Made by a program: the position numbers and the translations under genes. From the NCBI GenBank assembly GCA_031269405.1, contig JAISZE010000026.1, positions 1 through 8,100 of the forward strand: a stretch of DNA of 8,100 nt. Reading direction: 5' to 3'. Numbering within the stretch: position 1 is the stretch's first letter; each line of letters starts with the position of its first letter. Source of the stretch: Treponema sp. Lineage in GTDB: Bacteria > Spirochaetota > Spirochaetia > Treponematales > Breznakiellaceae. The notes under the pieces were generated by a model. The model was not told where the DNA came from and ran no database searches. It saw only the letters and a program-made list of their open reading frames with translations. Below, piece after piece: positions 1 through 7,225 of this stretch.

Positions 1-1484
1 CCCTGGATACGGAACTCAAGCGGGTTAGCTTTGTTCCTATAGTTATCCCTGAAGGCTACAAGGGCGTCCCGGCAGAGCTCCTTTCGGGTCTGGAGGAACG
101 GCTCAAAGGCGTAGACCGGGAGCTCGAGGGCATAAGGCTCCGGAAGCGGCAGTTCAGGGATGAGTACGGCTCAAACCTGATATCCCTTATGTGTTCCTAC
201 CTTATGGCAGGGATCATGGAACAGCTCAAGGCCAGGCTGGTTTCCACGAAAAACGTCTACCTCCTTACCGGGTGGGTGCCGGCTGACCTTGTGCCTGCTG
301 TGGTTGAGGGGCTTGAAAAGCTTACGGAAGGCAGAATAGCGGTGCGTTCCTTTAATCCCGAAGAAGTGCCTTCTGTGCGGGACGGGAAGGAGAAGGTCCC
401 GGTCTCGCTGGATCACGGGGCTTTTGTCAAAGGTTTCGAAGGGGTGGTTTTTTCCTACGGCGCTCCTTTGTACGGAACCATCGATCCCACCCCTCTGGTA
501 GCGATTTTCTTCACCGTCCTTTTCGGGATTATGTTCGGGGACCTGGGCCAGGGCTTTGTCCTTTTCCTGGCCGGCTTCCTTACCGGCAAGAGGGGCCCCA
601 AATTCCTTTCAGGGTTCAGGAAATTTTCGGTCCCCCTGGTTGCCGTAGGGATCTCCTCGATGATCATGGGGCTCTTAAACGGCGAAGTCTTTACCCATGA
701 GGGCCTTCTTGTGGCACCTACGGAATGGGTGACCGGGCTGCTTACAGGCAAGCCTGTGGAGCGCGTCCTTACCCTCATGCCCTTACCTGAGAAAGGGGGG
801 AGCGTGATCAAACTCTTCTACTTCTTCGGTTTTACCATCGGCGTAGGGGTTATCCTCAACTCCGCAGGGCTTATCGTCAATATTGTAAACCAGTATTCGC
901 TCAGGGAATACGAAAAAGCCTTTTTCGCCAAAACCGGCGCCGCAGGGGCGGCCCTCTTCTGGTACGCCGTCTTCCTGGCCGTGCGCTTCATCGTGTGCAT
1001 ACTGAACCCCGCAGACAGCATGGTCTTCCGTTTTCGGTGGTTCGACATTGTCGGGCTGGCGATCCCTGCGGCGGGTATCTTTTTCGGCCCCGCCCTCTGG
1101 CGGCTTGTTTCCGGGAAGCGCCCGGTCTTTGCCGAAGGGGTCATAGTCTTCGCCGTGGAAGGCTTTGTGGAAATCCTGGAAGCCGTGTCCACGTATGTTT
1201 CCAACACTGTGAGTTTCCTCCGCGTAGGGGCCTTCGCCCTTTCGCACGCGGTGCTTTCGTATATCGTGTTCCGTTTTTCCGAGGAGGTTTCCGGCGTAGC
1301 CGCGGGAACCGCCATTTCCCTTTTTATCATGATCTTCGGGAACGCGGTGATTATAATTCTGGAAGGAATGATCGTAGCCATTCAGGTTGTACGTCTTCAA
1401 TATTACGAATTTTTCAGTAAATTTTTTACAGAAACCGGTGTGGAATTTTCGCCCTTCAGGTTTCGTAAAGGAGCAAATTCATGA
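1..1484 (+). CDS. atpI: V/A-type ATPase subunit I (a-subunit), 5' truncated
   Basis: This is the membrane stator subunit that forms the ion half-channels against the proteolipid ring. The frame is open from base 3 (493 residues visible), so the gene begins outside the window. The methionine codon at 189 is internal. The family usually has about 600–660 residues, so roughly 100–150 N-terminal residues are missing. The first 150 visible residues are the cytoplasmic arm. From about base 480 there are seven or eight hydrophobic segments, the first pair carrying the typical MFGDLGQG turn. The essential channel arginine is visible in VSFLRVGAFALSH (codon 1221–1223), with the family histidine eight residues later. 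A Glu and an Arg of the last helix (codons 1362 and 1392) match the conserved E…R of yeast Vph1. Its stop overlaps the start of K (ATGA). Identification is firm. Confidence 0.95.
   Translation, partial: LDTELKRVSFVPIVIPEGYKGVPAELLSGLEERLKGVDRELEGIRLRKRQFRDEYGSNLISLMCSYLMAGIMEQLKARLVSTKNVYLLTGWVPADLVPAVVEGLEKLTEGRIAVRSFNPEEVPSVRDGKEKVPVSLDHGAFVKGFEGVVFSYGAPLYGTIDPTPLVAIFFTVLFGIMFGDLGQGFVLFLAGFLTGKRGPKFLSGFRKFSVPLVAVGISSMIMGLLNGEVFTHEGLLVAPTEWVTGLLTGKPVERVLTLMPLPEKGGSVIKLFYFFGFTIGVGVILNSAGLIVNIVNQYSLREYEKAFFAKTGAAGAALFWYAVFLAVRFIVCILNPADSMVFRFRWFDIVGLAIPAAGIFFGPALWRLVSGKRPVFAEGVIVFAVEGFVEILEAVSTYVSNTVSFLRVGAFALSHAVLSYIVFRFSEEVSGVAAGTAISLFIMIFGNAVIIILEGMIVAIQVVRLQYYEFFSKFFTETGVEFSPFRFRKGANS
1467..1473 (+). 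promoter_or_regulatory. Ribosome binding site of subunit K
   Basis: AAAGGAG lies 7 bases before the ATG at 1481, inside the end of the subunit I gene. It supports this start for K and therefore the inclusion of the N-terminal signal-like segment in the protein. Confidence 0.75.
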
Positions 1485-1816
1485 AACGTCTGGTAATCAT
1501 CCTGGTCTTCCTCTTCGCCGCCGCTTCGGGTTCCCTGGTTTTCGCCCAGGCGGTCCAAGCGGCCCAAGAAGCCCAGGCGGCTGAGGAAATTCCGGCTGAA
1601 ACCGCCACGCCGGTGTGGAAGTACCTTGCTGCTGCCCTGGCAGTGGGGATCTCCTGTATAGCCGGCGGCATCGCTGTAGGGCAGATCGGATCTGCCGCTA
1701 TGGGGGCTATGAGCGAAAACCCCGAGCTTTCGGGAAAGGCCCTGCCTTACGCGGGCCTGGCCGAGGGCATCTGCCTCTGGGGCTTTCTGGTAGCCCTCCT
1801 CATTCTGGTCCTCTAG
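1481..1816 (+). CDS. atpK: V/A-type ATPase proteolipid subunit K (c-subunit)
   Basis: This is the rotor-ring proteolipid that carries ions across the membrane. The protein has 111 residues. Residues 1–24 look like a Sec signal peptide (MKR, hydrophobic core, then VFAQA). Residues 25–44 are an Ala/Gln/Glu-rich linker. Two transmembrane helices follow at about 48–74 and 88–111, joined by a polar loop around SENPELSGK. The ion-binding carboxylate is Glu95 in GLAEGICLWG. With only one hairpin this is the 8-kDa type of c-subunit, unlike the four-helix Enterococcus hirae NtpK. The Thermus thermophilus proteolipid, as I recall it, has a similar signal-like precursor, and its GAIAE-loop-PET region aligns well. 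The gene overlaps I by ATGA and has a strong ribosome binding site. Whether the N-terminal segment is removed cannot be seen from sequence. Confidence 0.93.
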   Translation: MKRLVIILVFLFAAASGSLVFAQAVQAAQEAQAAEEIPAETATPVWKYLAAALAVGISCIAGGIAVGQIGSAAMGAMSENPELSGKALPYAGLAEGICLWGFLVALLILVL

Positions 1817-1853
1817 GCGCCGCGGGATGGACGGGGTGTGAACGGGGCCGGTA

Positions 1854-2195
1854 ATGGATTATTTCTTTATCGGTGACGCCGAGCTCGTTACCGCTTTCCG
1901 GTTTGTGGGAATTAGCGGCGCCCCGGTGCTGGGGCCTGATGATGCCAGGGCGGTGTTCCGCCGCATGACCGAGGGCTTTGACGAGACTGCCGGGATGGTG
2001 ATACCAGGGATCGAAAAATGCCGGGTCCTCATTGTGACCGAGGAAACAGCCGGCTGGCTGGGGGATCTCCTTATCCAGTGGCAGCTTTCGGATCAGTACC
2101 CTCTGATTGTGGAGGTCCCCGGCATGATGGGCCGCCTGCCGGGCCGCAAGACCCTGGTTGACTCCATCAGGGAAGCCATAGGAATACATGTGTAA
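1854..2195 (+). CDS. atpF: V/A-type ATPase subunit F
   Basis: This is the small central-stalk subunit that binds subunit D and rotates with it. The protein has 113 residues, against about 100–110 for the family. The N-terminal motif FIGDAELVTAFRFVG matches the family pattern of a short beta strand, GD, then T-x-F/G-R-x-x-G. A Rossmann-like alternation follows, with a central strand CRVLIVTEE (near residues 58–66) and the usual strand YPLIVEVPG before a C-terminal helix. An in-frame stop at 1839–1841 leaves the ATG at 1854 as the only plausible start. It lies 37 bases after K, the longest gap before subunit D, and its TAA overlaps the ATG of E by one base. Naming differs between species: this is Vma7-like, called NtpG in Enterococcus hirae. 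Confidence 0.88.
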   Translation: MDYFFIGDAELVTAFRFVGISGAPVLGPDDARAVFRRMTEGFDETAGMVIPGIEKCRVLIVTEETAGWLGDLLIQWQLSDQYPLIVEVPGMMGRLPGRKTLVDSIREAIGIHV

Positions 2196-2800
2196 TGGAA
2201 GAACTGCGATCCACTGAGGTTCTGGACCGGGAGATCCTGGAGGACGCCCGGAAAAAGGCCTTCAAAATTTTAAAAACCGCTGACGATACTGTCCGGTCCC
2301 AGGCCCAGCGCTGGGAGAAGAAAACCCGGAAAGCAGTGGCGGACATACGCGGGATCTACGCCCGGCGCGTGGAGAAGGTGAAGGAAGAGATCCTCGCCAG
2401 GCTCCCTCTGGACAAACGGCGGCTCCGTTCGGAAACAGCCGAACATTTCCTCCTTGAAGCTATGGAGAACTTTCTGGCGACCCTTTCGCGGAAGCAGCTT
2501 CTTTCGGTTCTGGACCGGGAATTCACGGAACGCCTTGCGGACTGTCCGGGGCTGGAGTCTAAGGCGGTCCTGCTCTATTCAGGGATGACCGGGGAAGAGG
2601 CTGGGGGGATCGTCAAAAATAGGGAATGGGAATTACGGCATGATGAAAGCCCCGGGCGCTCAAAGTTTCCGGCCCTGGTGTTGAACGCGCCGTCTGTACG
2701 GGTCATTGCGTCGGTGGAAAAAGCGGCTATGGAACTCCTGGAAGACAAGCGGGCCGAACTGGCGGCGTGCCTTCTGAGCCAGGGGGTTTTGAATGATTAA
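2195..2800 (+). CDS. atpE: V/A-type ATPase subunit E
   Basis: This is a peripheral-stalk (stator) subunit that clamps the A3B3 head against rotation. The protein has 201 residues, close to the 190–200 usual for E subunits. The N-terminal half (about residues 10–90) is a charged Arg/Lys/Glu-rich amphipathic helix, as expected for the coiled coil with subunit G/H. The C-terminal half has a mixed alpha/beta pattern with a strand near [16 protein letters not shown] and a final helix of the E type ([16 protein letters not shown]). Sequence conservation in this family is low, so the call rests on length, architecture and position between F and A. The gene overlaps A by 8 bases. The partner G/H is not in the window. 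An alternative is a divergent stalk protein of the same clade. Confidence 0.82.
   Translation: MEELRSTEVLDREILEDARKKAFKILKTADDTVRSQAQRWEKKTRKAVADIRGIYARRVEKVKEEILARLPLDKRRLRSETAEHFLLEAMENFLATLSRKQLLSVLDREFTERLADCPGLESKAVLLYSGMTGEEAGGIVKNREWELRHDESPGRSKFPALVLNAPSVRVIASVEKAAMELLEDKRAELAACLLSQGVLND
2781..2786 (+). promoter_or_regulatory. Ribosome binding site of subunit A
   Basis: AGGGGG lies 6 bases before the ATG at 2793, within the last codons of subunit E. It fixes the start of A at [12 protein letters not shown], which is the normal N-terminus of the family. Confidence 0.7.
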
Positions 2801-4583
2801 AGGCCGGGTCATACGCATATCCGGGCCTATCATCAGGGCCAGGGGTCTGGGCGGCGCGGGCCTCTTCGATGTGGTGGAAGTAGGGGAGAAGCGGCTCATC
2901 GGCGAGATAGTCCGCCTTGAAAGCGGCGAGGCTGTGGTCCAAGTTTACGAGGACGACACGGGCCTTATGATAGGCGCCGAAGCGGCTTCCACAGGGCGGC
3001 CCCTTTCGGCGCTCCTCGGGCCCGGCCTTATCGGCACGATTTACGACGGTATACAGCGGCCCCTGGAGGTCCTTTTTAACCAAACCGGCGCCTTTATGGA
3101 ATCAGGCAGCCGCGGGGAGCCCCTGGACCCGGACAGGAAGTGGCTTTTTGTTCCCGATCCGGTACTGGCGGCGAAACTGGCAGAAGGGGAAAAAGTTCCG
3201 GCAAAACCGGGCCTTATCCTGGGGACTGTCAAGGAAACCGAAAGCATCACCTGTAAGATCATGGTCCCGCCGGCGGTCAAAGCCGGGAACATCGTCTTCC
3301 TTGCCCCCCAGGGGGAATTGACCGCCCGGGGCGTCGCTGCCGGCACCGATAGCGGGGAGGAGATCTCCCTGGCCCAGTGGTGGCCTGTGCGCATACCCCG
3401 GCCTAACGCGGAACGGTTGCCGCCTGAAATGCCTTTGATTACCGGCCAGCGGGTCATCGACGTGTTCTTCCCGCTTTCCAAGGGGGGTACGGCCGCCATA
3501 CCCGGCGGTTTCGGCACAGGCAAAACCATGACCCAGCACGCTATTGCCAAGTGGTGCGATGCTGATGTTATCATCTACATCGGCTGCGGGGAACGCGGGA
3601 ACGAGATGACCGATGTGCTTACCGAATTCCCCCATCTCGTTGACCCCAGGAACGGGCGCTCCCTCATGGAGCGGACCATCCTTATTGCCAACACAAGCAA
3701 CATGCCCGTAGCCGCCCGGGAAGTTTCGATTTACACCGGCGTGACCCTGGCGGAATTCTACCGGGACATGGGCTACCATGTGGCTATTATGGCGGATTCT
3801 ACCAGCCGTTGGGCCGAGGCCTTGCGGGAGCTTTCCGGGCGTATGGAGGAAATGCCTGCCGAAGAAGGCTTCCCTGCTTACCTGCCTACAAGGCTGGCTG
3901 AATTCTACGAACGCGCCGGGCGGGTTAAAACCCTGTCAGGCGGTGAGGGATCGGTTTCCATCATCGGCGCCGTGTCCCCGCCGGGCGGCGATTTCTCCGA
4001 GCCTGTAACGCAGCACACCAAGCGTTTTATCCGCTGTTTCTGGGCCCTGGACCGGGACCTGGCCAACGCCCGGCATTACCCGGCTATTTCCTGGATCGAC
4101 AGCTATTCCGAATACGCCGATGAGGTAAAACCCTGGTGGGAAAAGGTTGACCCCCAGTGGGCCGCGGCGCGCCAGAGCGCCCTGGATCTCCTTAAAAAAG
4201 AGCAGCGCCTGGCGGAAATCGTCCGCCTCATCGGCCCCGACGCCTTGCCGGACGATCAGCGGCTGGTGCTCATTACCGCGGAAATTGTCAAGAACGGTTT
4301 CCTTCAGCAGAACAGCTTTGACGAAATCGATATGTACTGCGTGCCTGCCAAACAGGTGCGGCTCCTGGAACTCATCATGGAATTTCACGACCGCGCCGCC
4401 AGGTGCATCAAACTTGGGGCGCCTCTCTTCAAGATCACTTCCCTGTCTATCAGGGAAGAGCTTTCCCGGCTCAAGAGCGGCGTCAGGAACGACGACGCCC
4501 AGGGCCTGGCCGAATTTGAGCGGAACATGCGCCTGGGCCTTGAAGAACTGGAGCGGAGTTACCGCACGAGGGAAATATTATGA
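2793..4583 (+). CDS. atpA: V/A-type ATPase catalytic subunit A
   Basis: This is the nucleotide-hydrolysing or -synthesising subunit of the A3B3 head. The protein has 596 residues, normal for the family (about 580–600). The domain order is: N-terminal beta-barrel (1–70), the A-specific non-homologous region (about 110–195, with [13 protein letters not shown]), the RecA-type nucleotide domain, and the C-terminal helical domain. Walker A is GGFGTGKT at 238–245, with Lys244 and Thr245. The catalytic glutamate is Glu267 in [14 protein letters not shown]. Walker B ends in Asp335 of [16 protein letters not shown]. All catalytic residues are present, so the enzyme should be active. The first loop position after Gly is Gly where many homologues have Pro. 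It overlaps B by ATGA and is preceded by a good ribosome binding site. Bacterial V/A enzymes can run in either direction, and the sequence does not show which. Confidence 0.98.
   Translation: MIKGRVIRISGPIIRARGLGGAGLFDVVEVGEKRLIGEIVRLESGEAVVQVYEDDTGLMIGAEAASTGRPLSALLGPGLIGTIYDGIQRPLEVLFNQTGAFMESGSRGEPLDPDRKWLFVPDPVLAAKLAEGEKVPAKPGLILGTVKETESITCKIMVPPAVKAGNIVFLAPQGELTARGVAAGTDSGEEISLAQWWPVRIPRPNAERLPPEMPLITGQRVIDVFFPLSKGGTAAIPGGFGTGKTMTQHAIAKWCDADVIIYIGCGERGNEMTDVLTEFPHLVDPRNGRSLMERTILIANTSNMPVAAREVSIYTGVTLAEFYRDMGYHVAIMADSTSRWAEALRELSGRMEEMPAEEGFPAYLPTRLAEFYERAGRVKTLSGGEGSVSIIGAVSPPGGDFSEPVTQHTKRFIRCFWALDRDLANARHYPAISWIDSYSEYADEVKPWWEKVDPQWAAARQSALDLLKKEQRLAEIVRLIGPDALPDDQRLVLITAEIVKNGFLQQNSFDEIDMYCVPAKQVRLLELIMEFHDRAARCIKLGAPLFKITSLSIREELSRLKSGVRNDDAQGLAEFERNMRLGLEELERSYRTREIL
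4568..4573 (+). promoter_or_regulatory. Ribosome binding site of subunit B
   Basis: GAGGGA lies 6 bases before the ATG at 4580, within the last codons of A. Together with the ATGA overlap it suggests coupled translation of A and B, which are needed in equal amounts. Confidence 0.65.
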
Positions 4584-6031
4584 AGGGCGTCGAATACCGG
4601 GGGCTTATCAGGATAGAAGGGCCTGTGGTCATTACCCGTCGGAGCCGGAACGTGGGCTTCAACGAGGTGGTGGCGGTCTATGATCGGGAAGACGGGCGCC
4701 GCCTGGGCCGGGTAGTGGACATGAGCGGGGACTGGACAGCGGTTCAGCTCTTTGGCAGCAACACCGGCCTTTCAGCCGATGACAGCAGGGTGGAATTCCT
4801 GGGGAAGCCCATGGAGCTTCGGGTGGGGCCCGGCCTTTTAGGCCGTATCTTCAACGGCCTTGGAGAACCCGCGGACGGTTACGGGGATATTTTTTCCTCA
4901 ACCTTCATGGACGTGAACGGTCTTCCTATTAACCCCTATGCACGGACGTATCCAAGGGACTTTATCCAGACCGGCATCTCAGCTATTGACGGTATGAACA
5001 CCCTGATCCGTGGGCAAAAGCTCCCGATTTTTTCCGGCAACGGCCTTCCCCACAACCGCCTGGCAGCCCAAATCGTCAGGCAGGCGAGGATCATTGATGC
5101 CGACGGTTTTGCCGGAACCGGGACCGCAGAGGCTGAAGCTAAGTCCTCAGAGCCCTTTGTTGTTGTCTTTTGCGCCATGGGCGTCAAGTATGACGTGGCC
5201 CGTTTCTTCCTGGACGATTTTGAACGTACCGGGGTTTTGGCCAACGTGGTGGTTTTCCTTTCCCTGGCCGACGCCCCAAGCCTTGAACGCCTCGTGGCCC
5301 CCAGGTGCGCCTTGACGGCAGCGGAATACCTGGCGTACGAAAAAAACATGCACGTCCTGGTGGTGATGACCGACATGACCAACTACTGCGAGGCTTTGAG
5401 GGAAGTCTCTTCTATACGCGGCGAGGTTCCCAGCCGCAAAGGCTATCCGGGATACCTCTATTCCGAACTGGCCGGCCTTTACGAACGGGCGGGGAAAATC
5501 GAGGGTTCCACCGGATCCATCACCCAGATCCCTATCCTTACGATGCCTAACGACGACATCAGTCATCCTATTCCGGACCTTTCGGGCTATATCACGGAGG
5601 GCCAAATCGTCCTGGACCGGGAACTGTCCCAACGGGGCGTCTATCCCCCGGTTGCGGGGCTCCCCAGCCTTTCCCGGCTCATGAAGGACGGCATCGGTCT
5701 GGGTATGACCCGGGAAGACCACAAGGACGTGTCCAGCCAGCTTTTTGCGGCTTACTCAAAAGTAAAACAGGTGCGGAACCTGGCTTCGATAATCGGCGAA
5801 GAGGAGCTTTCTGACTCCGACAAACAGTACCTCAAATTCGGCGAGAAGTTCGAACAGATCTTCCTTACCCAGGGCGAATTCGAAAACCGCAGTATAAGCC
5901 GCACCCTGGACCTGGGCTGGAAAACCCTCACCGAGATCCCCCGTGACGAACTGCTGCGTGTGAAATCAGAATTTATCGGTAAATATTTTGAAGCCACCCA
6001 AAGCATGCGCCTGGAGGATGTTGAACGATGA
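4580..6031 (+). CDS. atpB: V/A-type ATPase regulatory subunit B
   Basis: This is the non-catalytic partner of A in the head. It contributes to the nucleotide pocket at the A–B interface. The protein has 483 residues; the family is usually 460–480. The N-terminus [13 protein letters not shown] is the expected beta-barrel start. In place of a Walker A loop there is the degenerate [19 protein letters not shown] (from residue 152), diagnostic for B. The arginine finger is Arg366 in [12 protein letters not shown]. Further family motifs are [27 protein letters not shown] and [22 protein letters not shown] (split here across the usual conserved block). An extra Gly/Ala/Glu-rich stretch at about 173–192 lies between the P-loop helix and the next core strand. 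B overlaps A by 4 bases and is followed by D after 31 bases. Confidence 0.98.
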   Translation: MKGVEYRGLIRIEGPVVITRRSRNVGFNEVVAVYDREDGRRLGRVVDMSGDWTAVQLFGSNTGLSADDSRVEFLGKPMELRVGPGLLGRIFNGLGEPADGYGDIFSSTFMDVNGLPINPYARTYPRDFIQTGISAIDGMNTLIRGQKLPIFSGNGLPHNRLAAQIVRQARIIDADGFAGTGTAEAEAKSSEPFVVVFCAMGVKYDVARFFLDDFERTGVLANVVVFLSLADAPSLERLVAPRCALTAAEYLAYEKNMHVLVVMTDMTNYCEALREVSSIRGEVPSRKGYPGYLYSELAGLYERAGKIEGSTGSITQIPILTMPNDDISHPIPDLSGYITEGQIVLDRELSQRGVYPPVAGLPSLSRLMKDGIGLGMTREDHKDVSSQLFAAYSKVKQVRNLASIIGEEELSDSDKQYLKFGEKFEQIFLTQGEFENRSISRTLDLGWKTLTEIPRDELLRVKSEFIGKYFEATQSMRLEDVER

Positions 6032-6049
6032 GGAATATAAACCGCTCCT

Positions 6050-6055
6050 GGGAGG
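6050..6055 (+). promoter_or_regulatory. Ribosome binding site deciding the start of subunit D
   Basis: GGGAGG lies 7 bases before the ATG at 6063. The upstream in-frame ATGs at 5988 and 6018 lie inside the end of gene B. The one at 6018 has a GGAGG touching it with no spacer. The family N-terminus also fits 6063. Confidence 0.75.
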
Positions 6056-6062
6056 CGGCCTG

Positions 6063-6686
6063 ATGCCCCGGGAACAAATCGCCCCTACTAAGAGCAACCT
6101 TATCAGGGTCAAAGAGCGGCTCAACACCGCCCTGGAAGGTTACGATCTCCTTGAACAGAAGCGGGAAATTCTCGTTATGGAACTTATGCAACAGGTGGAG
6201 CAGGTAAAGATACTGGAACGGGATTTGGATGCCCGGATTGCCACCGCTTATCCCGCTTTAAAACGCATGCTGGTTATCGTGGGCCGGGAACGGGCGGACA
6301 AGCTTTCCCGGAATATCCGTTACCATTTCGAGTTGACCGAAAAAAAGGTCTTCGCCGCGGGGATGAGCCTTCCGGGGCTGGAAATCAAACTGCCTAATGC
6401 GGAACTTAAGTATTCTCCTGCGAATTCATTTGCGGAATGTGATGAAACTGTGTTAGAATTCTTTGGGTTACTGAAAATAGTAACCGAATTAGCGGCAGTA
6501 AGGACCATTGCCTGGCGGCTGGCCCGGGAAGTCCGTAAGACTCAGCGGCGGGTGAACGCGCTGGAGAAAATGGTGATTCCTACCGCCAGGGAAACAAAGA
6601 CCTATATCGAATCGGCGCTTGAGGAAAGGGACCGGGACGCCTTTTTCACAAGTAAGCTGCTTAAAAGGAAGGCCGGGAAGGAATGA
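6063..6686 (+). CDS. atpD: V/A-type ATPase subunit D
   Basis: This is the central rotor shaft, which turns inside the A3B3 head and passes torque to the proteolipid ring. From the ATG at 6063 the protein has 207 residues, the usual size. It begins with the family signature PTKSNLIRVKERL followed by a GYDLLEQKREIL stretch. The N-terminal 70 or so residues and the C-terminal 70 (TQRRVNALEKMVIPTARETK, then LEERDRDAFFTSKLLK) form the two long antiparallel helices of the coiled-coil shaft, with a less conserved middle part. A longer frame from 5988 is open, but it would overlap B by 44 bases and add residues not seen in the family. The middle of the gene (about 6410–6500) is more AT-rich than its surroundings. 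It overlaps the UspA-like gene by ATGA. Confidence 0.95.
   Translation: MPREQIAPTKSNLIRVKERLNTALEGYDLLEQKREILVMELMQQVEQVKILERDLDARIATAYPALKRMLVIVGRERADKLSRNIRYHFELTEKKVFAAGMSLPGLEIKLPNAELKYSPANSFAECDETVLEFFGLLKIVTELAAVRTIAWRLAREVRKTQRRVNALEKMVIPTARETKTYIESALEERDRDAFFTSKLLKRKAGKE
6430..6459 (+). promoter_or_regulatory. Possible internal promoter within subunit D gene
   Basis: TTGCGG (6430–6435), an 18-base spacer and TAGAAT (6454–6459) preceded by an extended TGn element sit in an AT-rich patch of an otherwise GC-rich gene. If real, it would start transcripts about 215 bases before the UspA-like gene and let that gene and its followers be expressed apart from the ATPase. The -35 match is weak and the site is inside coding sequence, so this is only a candidate. 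Confidence 0.22.
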
Positions 6687-7168
6687 TGAAACCCCTTTTT
6701 ACCAATATCGTAGTCGCTATTACCGGTTCTGACGCTTCTATTTTAGCCGCGAAATATGCCATAGTAATGGCTAAGATGTATAAATGCCGGTTGTCCGCCA
6801 TCTATGTAGTGGATACCGCGACTATCAGGCAGCTCACGCTGAGCAAAATTTTTATCCAGGAAGAAAGCCTGGATTACGAGCGGAGCCTTGAGGCTAACGG
6901 GGAGCGCTACCTTTCTTTTGTAGAAGAACTGTCCCGGGCCAAAGGCGTCAAGGTGGAACGGGAGATTCGCAGAGGCGCGGTGTATACCGAAATTCTGGCT
7001 GCTGCGGATGAACGGAGGGCGGATCTGATTGTCCTTGGCGGATGGGAGAAGGACAGGAGCCCGAGGGATATTATCTCCCATTCCCACCGGGAAATCATGG
7101 TGAACGCCAAGTGCACGGTTTTACTGGCCAAGGAGCCCAGTATTGATCAAATTTACAAGCAAAGCTGA
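6683..7168 (+). CDS. Universal stress protein (UspA-like), degenerate ATP loop
   Basis: The protein has 161 residues and the alpha/beta fold pattern of the UspA domain. It has an N-terminal strand TNIVVAITGSDAS, a helix with AAKYAIVMAKMY, a second strand LSAIYVVD, a long middle helix pair (about 60–90), a strand pair with VEREIRRG, a helix ending in ADLIVLGG, and the final strand CTVLLAKEP. ATP-binding members have G-x2-G-x9-G-S/T after the LIVLG strand. Here the sequence from residue 119 is GGWEKDRSPRDIISHSH, which lacks the second and third glycines, so ATP binding is unlikely. Its ATG overlaps the stop of subunit D, implying co-translation with the ATPase. A second ATG follows immediately at 6686 and could be used instead. 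Its role is not known. A regulatory or adaptor function linked to energy state is only a guess. Confidence 0.85.
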   Translation: MMKPLFTNIVVAITGSDASILAAKYAIVMAKMYKCRLSAIYVVDTATIRQLTLSKIFIQEESLDYERSLEANGERYLSFVEELSRAKGVKVEREIRRGAVYTEILAAADERRADLIVLGGWEKDRSPRDIISHSHREIMVNAKCTVLLAKEPSIDQIYKQS

Positions 7169-7170
7169 GA

Positions 7171-7185
7171 GCCGGGAAGCCCGGC
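7171..7185 (+). other. GC-rich hairpin between UspA-like and flavodoxin-like genes
   Basis: GCCGGG (7171–7176), loop AAG, then CCCGGC (7180–7185) form a perfect 6-bp stem just after the stop of the UspA-like gene. No run of T follows, so a standard intrinsic terminator is not supported. It may stabilise a 3' end or attenuate read-through. The rest of the 57-base spacer holds only the ribosome binding region of the next gene (AGG/AGGG around 7212–7219). Confidence 0.4.
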
Positions 7186-7225
7186 GGCTGAAGCATGAAT
7201 AATCTATGAACAGGCAGGGTAAATT

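Noticed and set aside
783..1400. Long open frames on the minus strand opposite subunit I
   Set aside because: They mirror a well-supported gene, are rich in Arg/Pro/Gly/His without any recognisable motif, and result from codon bias in GC-rich coding DNA.
1817..1853. Gap between K and F as a promoter or small gene
   Set aside because: At 37 GC-rich bases it shows no -10-like element and no room for a gene. It holds only the ribosome binding region of F.
3102..3779. 225-codon minus-strand open frame opposite subunit A
   Set aside because: It lies wholly within the catalytic gene whose motifs are intact. Composition is that of an antisense shadow and no ribosome binding site or domain is seen.
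4831..4845. CGGCC-TTTTA-GGCCG inverted repeat as a terminator or regulator
   Set aside because: It lies inside the conserved [13 protein letters not shown] region of subunit B, where GC-rich codons explain it, and no T-run follows.
7143..7150. TTGATCAA palindrome as an operator
   Set aside because: It is only 8 bases long, inside the end of the UspA-like coding sequence, and without a second copy nearby.
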